64,000 nucleotides of DNA from contig NZ_JANUSD010000001.1 in assembly GCF_024793945.1 (NCBI RefSeq), positions 310,001 to 374,000 on the forward strand, read 5' to 3'. The notes beneath the pieces were generated by a model. That model did no database searches. It worked only from the letters and a program-made list of their open reading frames with translations, and was not told the origin of the DNA. The translations under genes and the position numbers were made by a program. Below, piece after piece: positions 25,126-34,419 of this stretch. The DNA is from Emticicia fluvialis. Lineage in GTDB: Bacteria; Bacteroidota; Bacteroidia; Cytophagales; Spirosomataceae. Every line of letters starts with the position of its first letter. The first letter of the stretch is position 1.

Positions 25126-26661
25126 TTAATGGAACGGACTTTCTATTTCTTTTACACGCTTGTTCCAGAATTGGCTGAAGCTGGTGCGTGGGTTTCGGCA
25201 TAAATATACCTGTGTGCCGTATTCGCGCGCCAGCGGGTTGCTTATTTTGCCAACCAGTTGTATATCAGTAAAAAGTTGCCCGATATCCTCTCCCGGTTCG
25301 TCATTTATATAAATAAAAGTATCTGTTGTGGCAGGTATGTTTCTTGGAGCCCAGAAATAATAATTATCAGAAAAACTTACAGGTTCCGGTAATCCGTATT
25401 TTTTGCCTAAAATGTTAACAGCTGAAGCCTGCCCGTAGTTTTCGCAATAAATAAGTATTCGGCTTTTGTCATTAATCCGGGCATACCCATCGGCAGTAAT
25501 CTTTGTCAATTCTTCCCAGCCCAGCATATCTGAGTAGTCCTGAGGTAATTCATGAATTTTACCGTCTTCATGCCTCAGTAGGCCTTCCATACCATATTTG
25601 CTAGTAAAATTTTTAAAGTACACGGCCAGATTCTCAGGCGTATCAGTGGGTATTCCCATAGGTATCAGAAAAACACTGAGGCCTGCAAGTACAGTGCTAA
25701 ATGCTGCTCTTAAATACCATTGTTTAAGTTGGTTTTCCCACCAAACGGCTCCGGCGGCCAGGCATAGCGGGAAAACGCCCGCGGTATAATAACCTTTGCC
25801 TTTAGCTAGCAGCAAAACAATAATTACCACCAATATGGCAACAGCCAACAGGCGATATTTTTTTAGTTGTTTATAGAAAAGCAAGGCTCCAAAGCCTGCA
25901 CAGGTAATCAGAAAAAAGATACCCGGCATGAGTAGCTGCTCTTTTAAGAAGTTGGCGCGGTCTAAGTACACTAACTGGTGTTTGTTAAGTGCGCTCAGGT
26001 GCTTTATGCCTGAAAGCCCGTTACTTAATTGCCAGACAATATTGGGCGAGGCAATGGCGATACATAAGAGCATGGCAAACAGGAATGTCTTTTTGCTTAA
26101 CAGCTTTCTTTCATTGCTTACTAAAAAGGCAATTATCAGGCTGATAAGCAAAAGTACAATAAGGTGTTTATTCAGAATACCCAGGCCGGCAGTTATTCCA
26201 ATCAGTATCAGAAATTTATCCTGTTTTGACTTCAGGTAAAGAATGGTAAAATAAAACAGGAGTGTCCAGAAAAAAATATCAAAACAAACCGGTTGATAGA
26301 GGTAAAAAGGGCGTACAAAGACCGGCGCAAGAAAAATACCCAATACTGTTAACAACTGCGCAAAAGTTTTGCCGCCCAGCTCTTTACAGATACTGGCACT
26401 CAGCCAAAGTATGGCCCCACCTAATATAGCCGGTATAATTTTAATAGCCAGTGCAGAGAAACCAATGGTTTTCATGAGTAAAAATGCAAGCAGGCCAACC
26501 AAGGGTGGCACAGATGCATAACCTGCCGCAGGATGCGTACCTAAAGAGAAATACAGGAGTTCGTCCCGGTGAGGTTCAAGGCTATCATAAAACCATAAGT
26601 GAAAACATATTTTAAGCAGGGCAAGGGCTGGTATCAGCCAGTTCATGTATCTGGGTTGCAT
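25126..26661 (-). CDS. Multi-spanning GT39/ArnT-like glycosyltransferase
   Basis: 511 residues with about 11-12 predicted membrane helices over residues 5-350 and a soluble C-terminal part (about 350-511). The first extracytoplasmic loop contains the catalytic acidic motif DSLEPHRDELLYF (about residues 25-37), the hallmark of the PMT/ArnT-type (GT-C) fold that uses polyprenyl-phosphate-linked sugars. It probably glycosylates a lipid or protein on the periplasmic face. The acceptor is unknown. It lies downstream of the M42 peptidase gene but is separated by a strong terminator. Confidence 0.82.
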   Translation of the reverse strand: MQPRYMNWLIPALALLKICFHLWFYDSLEPHRDELLYFSLGTHPAAGYASVPPLVGLLAFLLMKTIGFSALAIKIIPAILGGAILWLSASICKELGGKTFAQLLTVLGIFLAPVFVRPFYLYQPVCFDIFFWTLLFYFTILYLKSKQDKFLILIGITAGLGILNKHLIVLLLISLIIAFLVSNERKLLSKKTFLFAMLLCIAIASPNIVWQLSNGLSGIKHLSALNKHQLVYLDRANFLKEQLLMPGIFFLITCAGFGALLFYKQLKKYRLLAVAILVVIIVLLLAKGKGYYTAGVFPLCLAAGAVWWENQLKQWYLRAAFSTVLAGLSVFLIPMGIPTDTPENLAVYFKNFTSKYGMEGLLRHEDGKIHELPQDYSDMLGWEELTKITADGYARINDKSRILIYCENYGQASAVNILGKKYGLPEPVSFSDNYYFWAPRNIPATTDTFIYINDEPGEDIGQLFTDIQLVGKISNPLAREYGTQVYLCRNPRTSFSQFWNKRVKEIESPFH

Positions 26662-26694
26662 AAGTATAGCTTTTTCAGAAGCAAGTTAAAAAAA

Positions 26695-26743
26695 ATACAT
26701 AAAGAAAGCCACCCTTTTATGAAGAGTGGCTTTCTTTATGTAT
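26695..26743 (-). terminator. Terminator of the M42 peptidase gene
   Basis: Perfect 18-bp inverted repeat beginning ATACATAAAGAAAGCCAC with a 13-base loop. On the minus strand it is followed by TTTTTTTT. Confidence 0.9.
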
Positions 26744-26749
26744 CAGCAG

Positions 26750-27820
26750 TTATTTGATATAGCTGAAATCCTGTCCTGCTTCCAGTTTCAGCAGAATCTC
26801 ATAATACAAATCAATACAAGCCTGAATGTCATCTTTATGGCACATTTCTACCGTTGTGTGCATATACTTTTGCGGCAGAGAAATAAGCGCCGAAGCTACC
26901 CCTTCAGACGAATACGCGAAAGCATCGGTATCAGTGCCGGTAGAGCGGCTTGCCGCAGCTCTCTGGAAAGAGATAGACTTTTCTGTGGCTACATCAATCA
27001 TGAAGTTCAGCAAATTGTTCTGTACTGCCGGGCCATAGGTTAAAACGGGGCCACGACCGCAGGCAATGTCACCATCCATTTTTTTGTTATACATCGGCGA
27101 CTGCGTATCATGCGTTACATCGCAACAAATAGCTACATCGGGTTTCAGTCTGCGCGAAATCATTTCAGCGCCCCGAAGGCCGATTTCTTCCTGCACCGAG
27201 TTAACAATATATAGTGTGTAAGGTAACTGAATGTTATTTTCTTTCAGCCTGCGTGCTACCTCGGCTATGATATAACCACCCATGCGGTTGTCTAAGGCGC
27301 GGCCTACATAAAACTTATTATTCAGTTCCATCAGGGTGTCTTCAAAAGTAATCACACAACCTACATGGATGCCCATTTCTTCTACTTCTGCTTTTTTGGC
27401 TGCACCTACATCAATAAAGATGTTTTTCAGCGATGGTCTTTCTTCTGTAGCTGAGTCACGCACATGAATAGCCGGCCATCCGAAAATACCCTTTACAATA
27501 CCCTTGCGTGTATGAATATTTACTCTTTTAGACGGTGCAATCTGGTGGTCGGACCCACCGTTACGGCGCACATAAATGTAACCGTCTTCTGTTATGAAAT
27601 TCACAAACCACGATATCTCGTCTGAATGCCCCTCTATAACCACCTTGTATGGTTGGCCGGGGTTAATAACGCCCACTGCCGTTCCGTAAACATCAATTAG
27701 TTGCGTATCAATGTAAGGCTTTACGTAGTCAAGCCAGATTTGTTGTCCTGATGCTTCAAAACCGGTAGGTGAAGCATTGTTTAAATATTTGTAAAGAAAT
27801 TCAATATTTGGTTCTGCCAT
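26750..27820 (-). CDS. M42 family metallo-aminopeptidase
   Basis: 356 residues, the normal size for tetrahedral M42 aminopeptidases (older annotation: cellulase M). Metal-binding and catalytic elements are visible: EGHSDEISWFV (first His/Asp), RALDNRMGGYIIAEVA (bridging Asp), NSVQEEIGLRGAEM (catalytic Glu pair), AICCDVTHD and the final THxT-like YMHTTVEMCH. It trims short peptides in the cytosol. A TACCTTTG promoter box lies upstream (27851-27858) and a strong terminator downstream, so it is monocistronic. Confidence 0.93.
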   Translation of the reverse strand: MAEPNIEFLYKYLNNASPTGFEASGQQIWLDYVKPYIDTQLIDVYGTAVGVINPGQPYKVVIEGHSDEISWFVNFITEDGYIYVRRNGGSDHQIAPSKRVNIHTRKGIVKGIFGWPAIHVRDSATEERPSLKNIFIDVGAAKKAEVEEMGIHVGCVITFEDTLMELNNKFYVGRALDNRMGGYIIAEVARRLKENNIQLPYTLYIVNSVQEEIGLRGAEMISRRLKPDVAICCDVTHDTQSPMYNKKMDGDIACGRGPVLTYGPAVQNNLLNFMIDVATEKSISFQRAAASRSTGTDTDAFAYSSEGVASALISLPQKYMHTTVEMCHKDDIQACIDLYYEILLKLEAGQDFSYIK

Positions 27821-27850
27821 AATTTTTAACCCTTTGGTGTAAAATTTTCA

Positions 27851-27858
27851 CAAAGGTA
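27851..27858 (-). promoter_or_regulatory. -7 promoter box (TACCTTTG) of the M42 peptidase gene
   Basis: TAnnTTTG match on the minus strand, 30 bases before the ATG. Confidence 0.5.
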
Positions 27859-27934
27859 TAGAATATTGTGAATTTACCTCAGGACAAAGTGCATTTTGGA
27901 ACGCCAAATTACTGGATGCTACACTCATTATAGA

Positions 27935-28795
27935 TTAGCTGCCGGGTTTTTTATAAAAGGTTTGCAGTGCTTTTATATAGGTAATTAGAGCAGTATCCAT
28001 GTGGTCAAGGTCATTATAAATGCTGTATTGCAGATTGACATTGGTTAGTTTGGATTCAGCGATATTCTGCGACAGTTTTTTCACGGGTTCGATGTTCCAT
28101 TGCCGGTCTTCTTTGCCACCTGCCGATATAAATATACTCAATTGATTTTTAGTTTTTCTGTCTTTGAGGGCATCAGTAAGTTGATTAAGGTAGTAGTTAT
28201 TATACCATAAACTTGGGCTTGCTGATGCAATGTTATCAAAAGCAGTGGTATTGGCGCTCAATTGATTCAACAGTGCATACAATGTAAAATACCCTCCGAA
28301 CGAATGCCCTAATAAAGCCCGGTGCTGTGTTTGGGTTCGGAAACGGGTATCAATGTGAGGTATCAACTGTTTTGTGATGAAAGTGTTGAAATTTTTACCG
28401 CCACCCGGACTCTTCATTTCGTCGGATGGTATAGCTGCCGGATATAAGTAATCTCTTTCCCGCAGAGAATCCATAGCTGCAAAAGATTTGTATCCAATGC
28501 CCACCAGTATCATGGGTGGTAACAAACCGGCGGTTTCATATTGTTTTACTACTTCTGCCAGCATCGGGAAATAGAAGTTGGCATCCAGCACATAAACTGT
28601 CGGGTATTTATCGGTTGGCTTTTCGTAATATTTTTCCGGTAGTTGAACTGATATATTAAAGGAGTCTTTTACGGCTTCTGCATATAAGTGGTGTTCGTGT
28701 TTAAGAGATTGGGAATTGTCTTTATCAGCCTTGTCTGTAACTGAACAGGCATGTAAAGTGATTGTGACTACTAAAACTAAAGGGAAGAGTTTCAT
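27935..28795 (-). CDS. Lipoprotein alpha/beta-hydrolase (putative esterase, Fes/EstD-like)
   Basis: 286 residues with a lipobox (TLHAC, Cys17) and an esterase-D-type alpha/beta-hydrolase fold. YPTVYVLDANFYFPM opens the core. The nucleophile elbow is GHSFGG (ALLGHSFGGYFTLYAL, about residues 162-177). A C-terminal LDHMDT supplies the catalytic His. Relatives hydrolyse ferric-siderophore esters or acyl esters. Last gene of an operon with an ECF sigma factor, its predicted anti-sigma and a barrel-like outer membrane protein (21-base gap), so it is probably under surface-signal control. Confidence 0.8.
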   Translation of the reverse strand: MKLFPLVLVVTITLHACSVTDKADKDNSQSLKHEHHLYAEAVKDSFNISVQLPEKYYEKPTDKYPTVYVLDANFYFPMLAEVVKQYETAGLLPPMILVGIGYKSFAAMDSLRERDYLYPAAIPSDEMKSPGGGKNFNTFITKQLIPHIDTRFRTQTQHRALLGHSFGGYFTLYALLNQLSANTTAFDNIASASPSLWYNNYYLNQLTDALKDRKTKNQLSIFISAGGKEDRQWNIEPVKKLSQNIAESKLTNVNLQYSIYNDLDHMDTALITYIKALQTFYKKPGS

Positions 28796-28816
28796 GAGTT
28801 TTTAAGTTTATTTACA

Positions 28817-29962
28817 TTAAAATCCTACAGCCACACGCAGCCCTACGGGTGATTGATTACTAAAAAGATTGATTTCAGGCTGTAGTTTAAGATATGAATT
28901 GACCTGATACCAGGCGAATAGCTTAAGCGATTTTTCGGCATAGCCGGCAAATATTCCGGCTTTCAGGTCTAAATCATTCTTTTTACCCTTGTTCGTAAAA
29001 AACGTCATACCCACAAAAGGCATATATCTGGTGCTGAACTGAAACGTATTATCGGCCTTACGTTCGTGAGGGAAATAGGCCTGAGCGCCAAGAACAAACC
29101 CTTTTTTAAGGTACCTGCTTGACACCAGGCTTATACCCAAAGTGGCTGAAGGAACAATTTTATCCTGATAGGTGCCTACGCCTATGTCTCCATGAAATTC
29201 CAGAAAATCTAATAGTGCAGCCCCCACTACGTCTGACTTGATTTTCTGATTCACCACATCGTTTTCTACTTTTACTGTTTTCCACGGGTAAGCATCTTTT
29301 CTTTCATTTTGCGCTCTTTCAACGGCTTCTATTATGGCCTGATTTAGATTAATCTCCAGGATGTCCGCTATATCATCCAGGCTGTTCAGCACAAAAACAA
29401 ATTGCTGGTGAGGATATGTTTTGAAAACCCTGTTGTGTGATTTAACGAGTTCAGATGCTGCCTTGTCGAGATAATTAACCAGTATGAGCGTATCCTGTAG
29501 TAACTGTACCTGATGCACTTCTTTGTCTGGCGCTATTTGCAGTACCTCTTTTTGTGTATAGTAAAGCACATCAATTAACGGCCGACCACTTACATACTGG
29601 TTCTGTCCGTAATAAGTAATTTTCTTAACGGCGTCTTTTCTGAAACTGCCTTTTACCAATTGGTAGTCTGCCCAGAAATTCCTTACAAGTGAATCGGCAT
29701 TCAGCTTTAAGTCAAATTCTTTTCCTTGAAAATCAATCAGCAACCTGTTTTTATGGCCAAAATGAATGGTTACTTTATTGTTATTTTTAATCACATCCTG
29801 CTGCTGAAATACATCTGAACGTTTACCGAAGTCTTGCAGCAGAACAGGAGGGCGGATGCCTTCCAGCACTGTCATGGTATCATATCGGGCTTTTGTCTGG
29901 CAAATGCCTCCGGCAGCAATGCCCGTGAGAAGCATTGAGAGAATAATGAGTGTTCGTAACAT
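28817..29962 (-). CDS. Outer membrane barrel-like protein of the second ECF operon, function unknown
   Basis: 381 residues: signal peptide about 1-21 (ending GGICQ), a mixed domain to about residue 240, then a region with alternating hydrophobic residues (VPSATLGISLVSSRYLKKG, then FVLGAQAYFP...) ending in VAVGF. The terminal Phe and pattern suggest a small outer membrane beta-barrel of about 8 strands. The N-terminal part includes VTIHFGHKNRLLIDFQG and a long helix. No known family was recognised. It sits between the anti-sigma gene (29 bases) and the esterase gene. Confidence 0.6.
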   Translation of the reverse strand: MLRTLIILSMLLTGIAAGGICQTKARYDTMTVLEGIRPPVLLQDFGKRSDVFQQQDVIKNNNKVTIHFGHKNRLLIDFQGKEFDLKLNADSLVRNFWADYQLVKGSFRKDAVKKITYYGQNQYVSGRPLIDVLYYTQKEVLQIAPDKEVHQVQLLQDTLILVNYLDKAASELVKSHNRVFKTYPHQQFVFVLNSLDDIADILEINLNQAIIEAVERAQNERKDAYPWKTVKVENDVVNQKIKSDVVGAALLDFLEFHGDIGVGTYQDKIVPSATLGISLVSSRYLKKGFVLGAQAYFPHERKADNTFQFSTRYMPFVGMTFFTNKGKKNDLDLKAGIFAGYAEKSLKLFAWYQVNSYLKLQPEINLFSNQSPVGLRVAVGF

Positions 29963-29991
29963 GATGGTTTGTTTTTAAATATATGAGTTAA

Positions 29992-30567
29992 TCAGGGCAG
30001 GTTTCTGGCTGCGAATCTTACTTTGAATTTAGGTTGCGGAATAGCTTCGTTTTCGGTATTGGATATTTCGTTGACATGAACCGTCTTGAATTTAGGCTTG
30101 GTGCCGGCCATTACAGGTAGCTGAAAATGAATAGAATCTTGCCTGATAGCATGAGTAGCCATAACAGGCTCCGGCATCCTGACTGTCATCACTTCAATTT
30201 CAGGCTTTATCTCTTTTACAGGTGCTGTAAATGATTTCTTAGTCAGATTTTGTTGAAGCGTTTTTGGTTTGGGGCCAACCGTCTCTGCAATTGTTTTTGG
30301 CCGCACAATTGGTTTTGTTGGTTTTATTGCAGCATTGTATTCAATAGGTTGAACCACAGGTTTTTTAAGCAATAAAGCCCAAACAACCAAACCTGCCATA
30401 CAGGCAGCTATGGCAACCCATTTTAACCAGCCAAAGGGTTGGGGTTTATGCATGTTTTTTTGTAATTCTCCCCAGAACAGACCCTCGTCGAAACTTGAGT
30501 CTTTGGGGAGATTGTCTTCCGTATCTGCTATTTTCTTACGAAAGAACTCATCTAGTTTATGTTCCAT
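29992..30567 (-). CDS. Predicted anti-sigma factor with Pro/Lys-rich periplasmic region
   Basis: 191 residues: cytoplasmic N-part (1-45, LDEFFRKKIADTEDNL), one transmembrane helix (about 46-66), then a periplasmic part rich in Pro and Lys (residues 67-120, with repeated KP dipeptides) that would be extended and able to span part of the periplasm. It overlaps the end of the ECF sigma gene by 11 bases, which is the main evidence for an anti-sigma role. No conserved zinc motif or FecR domain is seen. Confidence 0.65.
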   Translation of the reverse strand: MEHKLDEFFRKKIADTEDNLPKDSSFDEGLFWGELQKNMHKPQPFGWLKWVAIAACMAGLVVWALLLKKPVVQPIEYNAAIKPTKPIVRPKTIAETVGPKPKTLQQNLTKKSFTAPVKEIKPEIEVMTVRMPEPVMATHAIRQDSIHFQLPVMAGTKPKFKTVHVNEISNTENEAIPQPKFKVRFAARNLP

Positions 30568-31102
30568 AATGATAGCCTAATTTTGAGAGTCCGTCCTGTA
30601 AAATTCCACGTGCTTTATGTAATTGCGTTTTTGATGTGTTCTCGCTGATGTTCAGTTTGTCGGCTATTTCTTTATGGCTGAAACCCTCAATAGCATAGAG
30701 GTTGAAAACCGTACGGTAGCCGTCTGGCAACTTTAGCACCAACTGATAAATCTCTTCTTCGGCAAAACTTTCAAATGCAGAAAAATCGGTGAACGGTTCT
30801 TCATCGTTTATTTCTTCCATAGCTACCCAGCTCATTTTTCTTTGTCTGATAAACATGAGGCACTCATTAATCATCAGTTTTTTAAGGTAGGGTTCCAACG
30901 TGTTTTCGCCGCGGTACTCAATTCTGCCCACAGCATTAAAAAATTTCAGAAAGCCGTTCATCAGTAATTCCTGTGCATCTGCCTCTACTTGCACATACCT
31001 TACACACAACCGGAACATCCGCTTCACGAAACGGTCATACACACGTTTTTGTACAAACGGGTTATGTTTTTTCAGTTCCTGTATTAATATGGTTTCCTGC
31101 AT
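30557..31102 (-). CDS. ECF-type RNA polymerase sigma factor (second in window)
   Basis: 181 residues with the Bacteroidota ECF pattern. Region 2 is KRMFRLCVRYVQVEADAQELLMNGFLKFF (about 29-57) and TLEPYLKKLMINECLMFIRQ. Region 4 includes LPDGYRTVFNLYAIEGFSHKEIADKLNISENTSKTQLHKAR (about 124-165) with a clear helix-turn-helix. It leads a four-gene operon with anti-sigma, barrel protein and lipoprotein esterase, a layout consistent with envelope or nutrient signalling. It is unrelated in detail to the ECF sigma at 18138-18743. Confidence 0.88.
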   Translation of the reverse strand: MQETILIQELKKHNPFVQKRVYDRFVKRMFRLCVRYVQVEADAQELLMNGFLKFFNAVGRIEYRGENTLEPYLKKLMINECLMFIRQRKMSWVAMEEINDEEPFTDFSAFESFAEEEIYQLVLKLPDGYRTVFNLYAIEGFSHKEIADKLNISENTSKTQLHKARGILQDGLSKLGYHYGT

Positions 31103-31204
31103 CAGGTAGTATTAAGTAATGCTTTCAATAGTATATATGCAGTTATAGATGCAGAAGTTGCCCGGGGTAGAATTTATTTTGAAAACAATGTATAATACCG
31201 GTGT

Positions 31205-32542
31205 TTACTGACCGATTTCGATTTTCAAAAATGCTTGTGTGGCAGGGGTAATTTTAAATCGGTCGTCGGGTCTGTGGCCCACCAGCCAGACGATAAGGCT
31301 TCCGGAAGTCAGCACAAGGGTAGTCTTCTTCTGAGGCAGGGGTACTTTTTTGTCTACCAGAAAATCGCTCACTTTCTTTTGGCCTTTCATGCCCAATGGA
31401 ATAAACCGGTCGCCATCCTGCCAGCGGCGGATACTCAGCGGGAATGCCAGTTTGTCGGCATCCAGCCATAATACATCAGGGCTTTTTTCAGAAACCAGAT
31501 AAGCCCGCCATTCTTCAGCAGTTACTTTGCTAATTCTAAATTGCCAACCATGGTATTCAATAACAGAAGCATCTTTTTGAATCTGAACTTCTTCAAAATC
31601 TGTAGTTGTGTTTGCCGTAATAATAAGATGCATACGGTCTTTTACCAGTGTGTGGGTGTCTGAATAAAAGGTTTTGCCTGAAGGTTTGCCTAAAGCCTGA
31701 TATATTTCTTTTGATTGGAAATAATTAAAGCCAAACTCCTTGAGTAGTTCTTCCAGCAAATAGGCGGCTGATTGTTGCGTTTGAATTGCACTGATGTTTA
31801 AAAGAATAGAATCGCCCTGGGTACTTAAAACGGCTTTTCTGAAGGCATCAAGGCTACCAAGAAAAATACCTTCAAGCGCTTGCAGGCGTTCAATATTACG
31901 GGCAAAGGTTTGCTCCAGATTGGGGTTGATTTGCTTTAGAAGCGGTACCACCTCATTGCGCAATAGATTACGTTGGTAGTCGTTTGAGGCATTGCTGCTG
32001 TCTTCCCGCCATTTTAAATCCTTGCCAGATATATACTGTTCAATATCTGCCCGCGAGGCAAAAAGCAAAGGTCTGATGAGGTATTGCTTTTTTGCCTGTA
32101 TACCTCTTAAACCAGCTATGCCTGTACCTTTGGTAAGATTGAGCAGAATGGTTTCAATGCTGTCATTTAAATGATGTGCCGTGGCAATATATTGGCTTCC
32201 GGTTTGTAGTCTTATCTGTTCAAACCATTCATAGCGCATTTGTCGCGCCGCCATTTCAATAGATAATTTATTTGCTTTGGCAAAAGCCCGGGTATCAAAT
32301 GCAACAGTATAGAATGGCACGCTATTTTGCTCACATAATTGCTGCACAAATAAGGCGTCTTTGTCTGAGTCTTCGCCACGCAACCTGAAATTGCAATGGG
32401 CAACGGCAAAATTAAACTTTGCTTCAAGAAACAAATCAAATAGCAGCACAGAGTCTTTGCCGCCGCTTACAGCCAGCAGCACTTTATCGGTGGGTTCGAA
32501 AAGACTTTGTGAGTTAATATATGTTAAGAAAGCATGAAGCAT
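31205..32542 (-). CDS. tilS: tRNA(Ile)-lysidine synthetase
   Basis: 445-residue TilS. The N-terminal ATP-pyrophosphatase P-loop SGGKDS is at residues 26-31. ATAHHLNDSIETILLNLTKGTG (about 119-140) and GIQAKKQYLIRPLL follow. The C-terminal domain carries KVSDFLVDKKVPLPQK. It converts C34 of the CAU-anticodon tRNA-Ile to lysidine, letting it read AUA; an essential function. It is divergent from the OstA-like gene with only 49 bases between starts, where two -7 boxes face away from each other. Confidence 0.95.
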   Translation of the reverse strand: MLHAFLTYINSQSLFEPTDKVLLAVSGGKDSVLLFDLFLEAKFNFAVAHCNFRLRGEDSDKDALFVQQLCEQNSVPFYTVAFDTRAFAKANKLSIEMAARQMRYEWFEQIRLQTGSQYIATAHHLNDSIETILLNLTKGTGIAGLRGIQAKKQYLIRPLLFASRADIEQYISGKDLKWREDSSNASNDYQRNLLRNEVVPLLKQINPNLEQTFARNIERLQALEGIFLGSLDAFRKAVLSTQGDSILLNISAIQTQQSAAYLLEELLKEFGFNYFQSKEIYQALGKPSGKTFYSDTHTLVKDRMHLIITANTTTDFEEVQIQKDASVIEYHGWQFRISKVTAEEWRAYLVSEKSPDVLWLDADKLAFPLSIRRWQDGDRFIPLGMKGQKKVSDFLVDKKVPLPQKKTTLVLTSGSLIVWLVGHRPDDRFKITPATQAFLKIEIGQ

Positions 32543-32555
32543 AAACCTATTTAAG

Positions 32556-32563
32556 TACTTTTG
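32556..32563 (+). promoter_or_regulatory. -7 promoter box (TACTTTTG) of the OstA-like gene
   Basis: TAnnTTTG match 28 bases before the 32592 ATG (52 before 32616). It lies beside the oppositely oriented box of tilS. Confidence 0.5.
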
Positions 32564-32567
32564 CAGA

Positions 32568-32575
32568 CAAAATTA
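32568..32575 (-). promoter_or_regulatory. -7 promoter box (TAATTTTG) of tilS
   Basis: TAnnTTTG match on the minus strand, 25 bases before the tilS ATG. The two divergent boxes are only 4 bases apart, so the promoters must overlap. Confidence 0.5.
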
Positions 32576-32615
32576 GAATATTGCATACAAGATGTTGAAT
32601 ATTGGTCGGAAAAAT

Positions 32616-34247
32616 ATGAGATTAATTAAGTTGAACAAATCGGGCAGTGTATTACTGTTAACGTTTTTCTGTTTGTTCGGCGCCATTGTATCTTATGCCC
32701 AGAAGCCACTCAACCCGCCAGCGCCTACTGCCCCGAAAGCGCGTATTACATTACAACATGCCGACTCCGTGTTGCTTTCTAAACAGGAGCCCTCAGATAC
32801 CCGCCAGTTTATGGGGCATGTGGCGTTTCAGCACAAAGGCTCTGTTTTGTATTGCGACCTGGCCACTCAATATGAAGCTACCAACACAATTGAGGCTTTT
32901 GGCAATGTGAAAATAGTGCAGGGAGACACCCTGACCATAACAGGCGATTCGCTTTTTTATGATGGCAACACACGTTTTGCCAGAGTTACAGGTAGAAAAG
33001 TAGTGCTTACAGACTCTAAAGTTACACTCACTACCCGAATTATGGAGTACGAAATGGCACGAAACAGGGCGTATTATCCGGTTTGGGGGGTAATCGTGCA
33101 GGATTCCAGTACGCTTACCAGTCAAAAGGGCTTTTATAATACCCGTTCTAAAATTTTTAATTATAAAGACAACGTAAGGATAGACAACCCCAAATATACC
33201 ATTACTACCGACAGCCTGCAGTATAACGCCAGAACAAAAATGGCGCTTTTTAAAGCCCCCACACTCATAAAGAGTAAAGATGGTGATATTATGGCCAACA
33301 GCGGCAGTACCTACAATACCCAAACGCAGCAATCGAACCTGAAGGGGAGGTCTAAGGTGGTAAATGAAAATTATACATTGGTAGGCGATACACTGATGTT
33401 TGACCAGAAGACAGAGTCTGGCGTGGCCAGGGGCAATGTAGAGTTGGTGTCAAAAAAAGACAAAGTGGTTTTAACAGGCAATAAGGCCGATAGAAACGGG
33501 CAAACCGGTTTTACCAAAATAACCGGTAATGCTATTATGCGCAATGGCTCTGAGAAAGACACACTTTACCTGAGAGCAGATACTTTGTATGCTTATGAAG
33601 CGGTAGACCAAAAGGCTAAAATCAGAAAAGATACTGCCCGCCGCGAGAAAAAGATGGAAAAGCTGATTGCCAGCGGAAATGTGCAGGTTTACAGAACCGA
33701 TATTCAGAGCAAGAGCGATTCTTTGTTATATGACCTTAAAGATTCGGTAATTCATTTCTTTACCAAACCGATATTATGGAGCCCGCAGAATCAGTCGGAA
33801 GCAGATACCATTCACGTGTACATGAAGAACGGAAAAGTAAGCAAGATGTTTATGGTTAACCAGGGATTTGTGATTGCCAAAGATACGTCTCAGAATTTTA
33901 ATCAGGTAAAGGGTAGAAAAATTACAGCCTTGTTTAATAACGAAACCCGCATTGAACAAGTAATTGTAGAGGGCAACGGACAAAGTATTTATTATGCGTT
34001 AGACGACAAGAATAAACTAATTGGTGTCAATCATGTCGAATGTAGTAAAATGAATATTAGGTTCAGAGAGAATCAGGTAAAACGAATCACCTTTGTAGGT
34101 AAGCCCGATGCAAAACTGGTGCCGCCCAAAGAACTGACCAACAGCGCCAACCGGCTGGACGGGTTCAATTGGAGAGAGAGTGAAAAGCCTACCAAGGCGG
34201 CTGTTTTAGGCGAAATACCCAAGGCAAAACAGGTACCGAATCCTTAA
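32616..34247 (+). CDS. OstA/LptA-like exported protein (predicted LPS transport)
   Basis: 543 residues from the ATG at 32616 (an in-frame ATG at 32592 would add eight residues), with a signal peptide ending SYAQ. It is a repetitive all-beta protein with OstA/LptA units: HADSVLLSKQEPSDTRQFMG, then GNVKIVQGDTLTITGDSLFYDG and the recurring pattern T-L-x-A-D-x-L-x-Y. Such proteins form beta-jellyroll filaments that carry lipopolysaccharide across the periplasm, with the LptD N-domain. Bacteroidota have these long single OstA proteins. Divergent from tilS; the following T9SS cargo gene has its own promoter. Confidence 0.82.
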   Translation: MRLIKLNKSGSVLLLTFFCLFGAIVSYAQKPLNPPAPTAPKARITLQHADSVLLSKQEPSDTRQFMGHVAFQHKGSVLYCDLATQYEATNTIEAFGNVKIVQGDTLTITGDSLFYDGNTRFARVTGRKVVLTDSKVTLTTRIMEYEMARNRAYYPVWGVIVQDSSTLTSQKGFYNTRSKIFNYKDNVRIDNPKYTITTDSLQYNARTKMALFKAPTLIKSKDGDIMANSGSTYNTQTQQSNLKGRSKVVNENYTLVGDTLMFDQKTESGVARGNVELVSKKDKVVLTGNKADRNGQTGFTKITGNAIMRNGSEKDTLYLRADTLYAYEAVDQKAKIRKDTARREKKMEKLIASGNVQVYRTDIQSKSDSLLYDLKDSVIHFFTKPILWSPQNQSEADTIHVYMKNGKVSKMFMVNQGFVIAKDTSQNFNQVKGRKITALFNNETRIEQVIVEGNGQSIYYALDDKNKLIGVNHVECSKMNIRFRENQVKRITFVGKPDAKLVPPKELTNSANRLDGFNWRESEKPTKAAVLGEIPKAKQVPNP

Positions 34248-34389
34248 AAAATGTTAAAAAAAGTCTTAAACGTTAAAGTTTAAAACTTATTGCAACCATT
34301 TGATCATAAAAATCGTCCTTATATCAAAAATATGTTGGTTTTTTTTACGGCCTTGTTTACATTTGTATAATACCACTCCGTCACATAAC

Positions 34390-34397
34390 TAATTTTG
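34390..34397 (+). promoter_or_regulatory. -7 promoter box (TAATTTTG) of the T9SS cargo gene
   Basis: TAnnTTTG match 22 bases before the ATG. A TTTG at 34362-34365 may be the -33 element, though at 24 bases the spacing is slightly long. Confidence 0.5.
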
Positions 34398-34419
34398 TAA
34401 TAGGTTTCTAATTTTAAGT

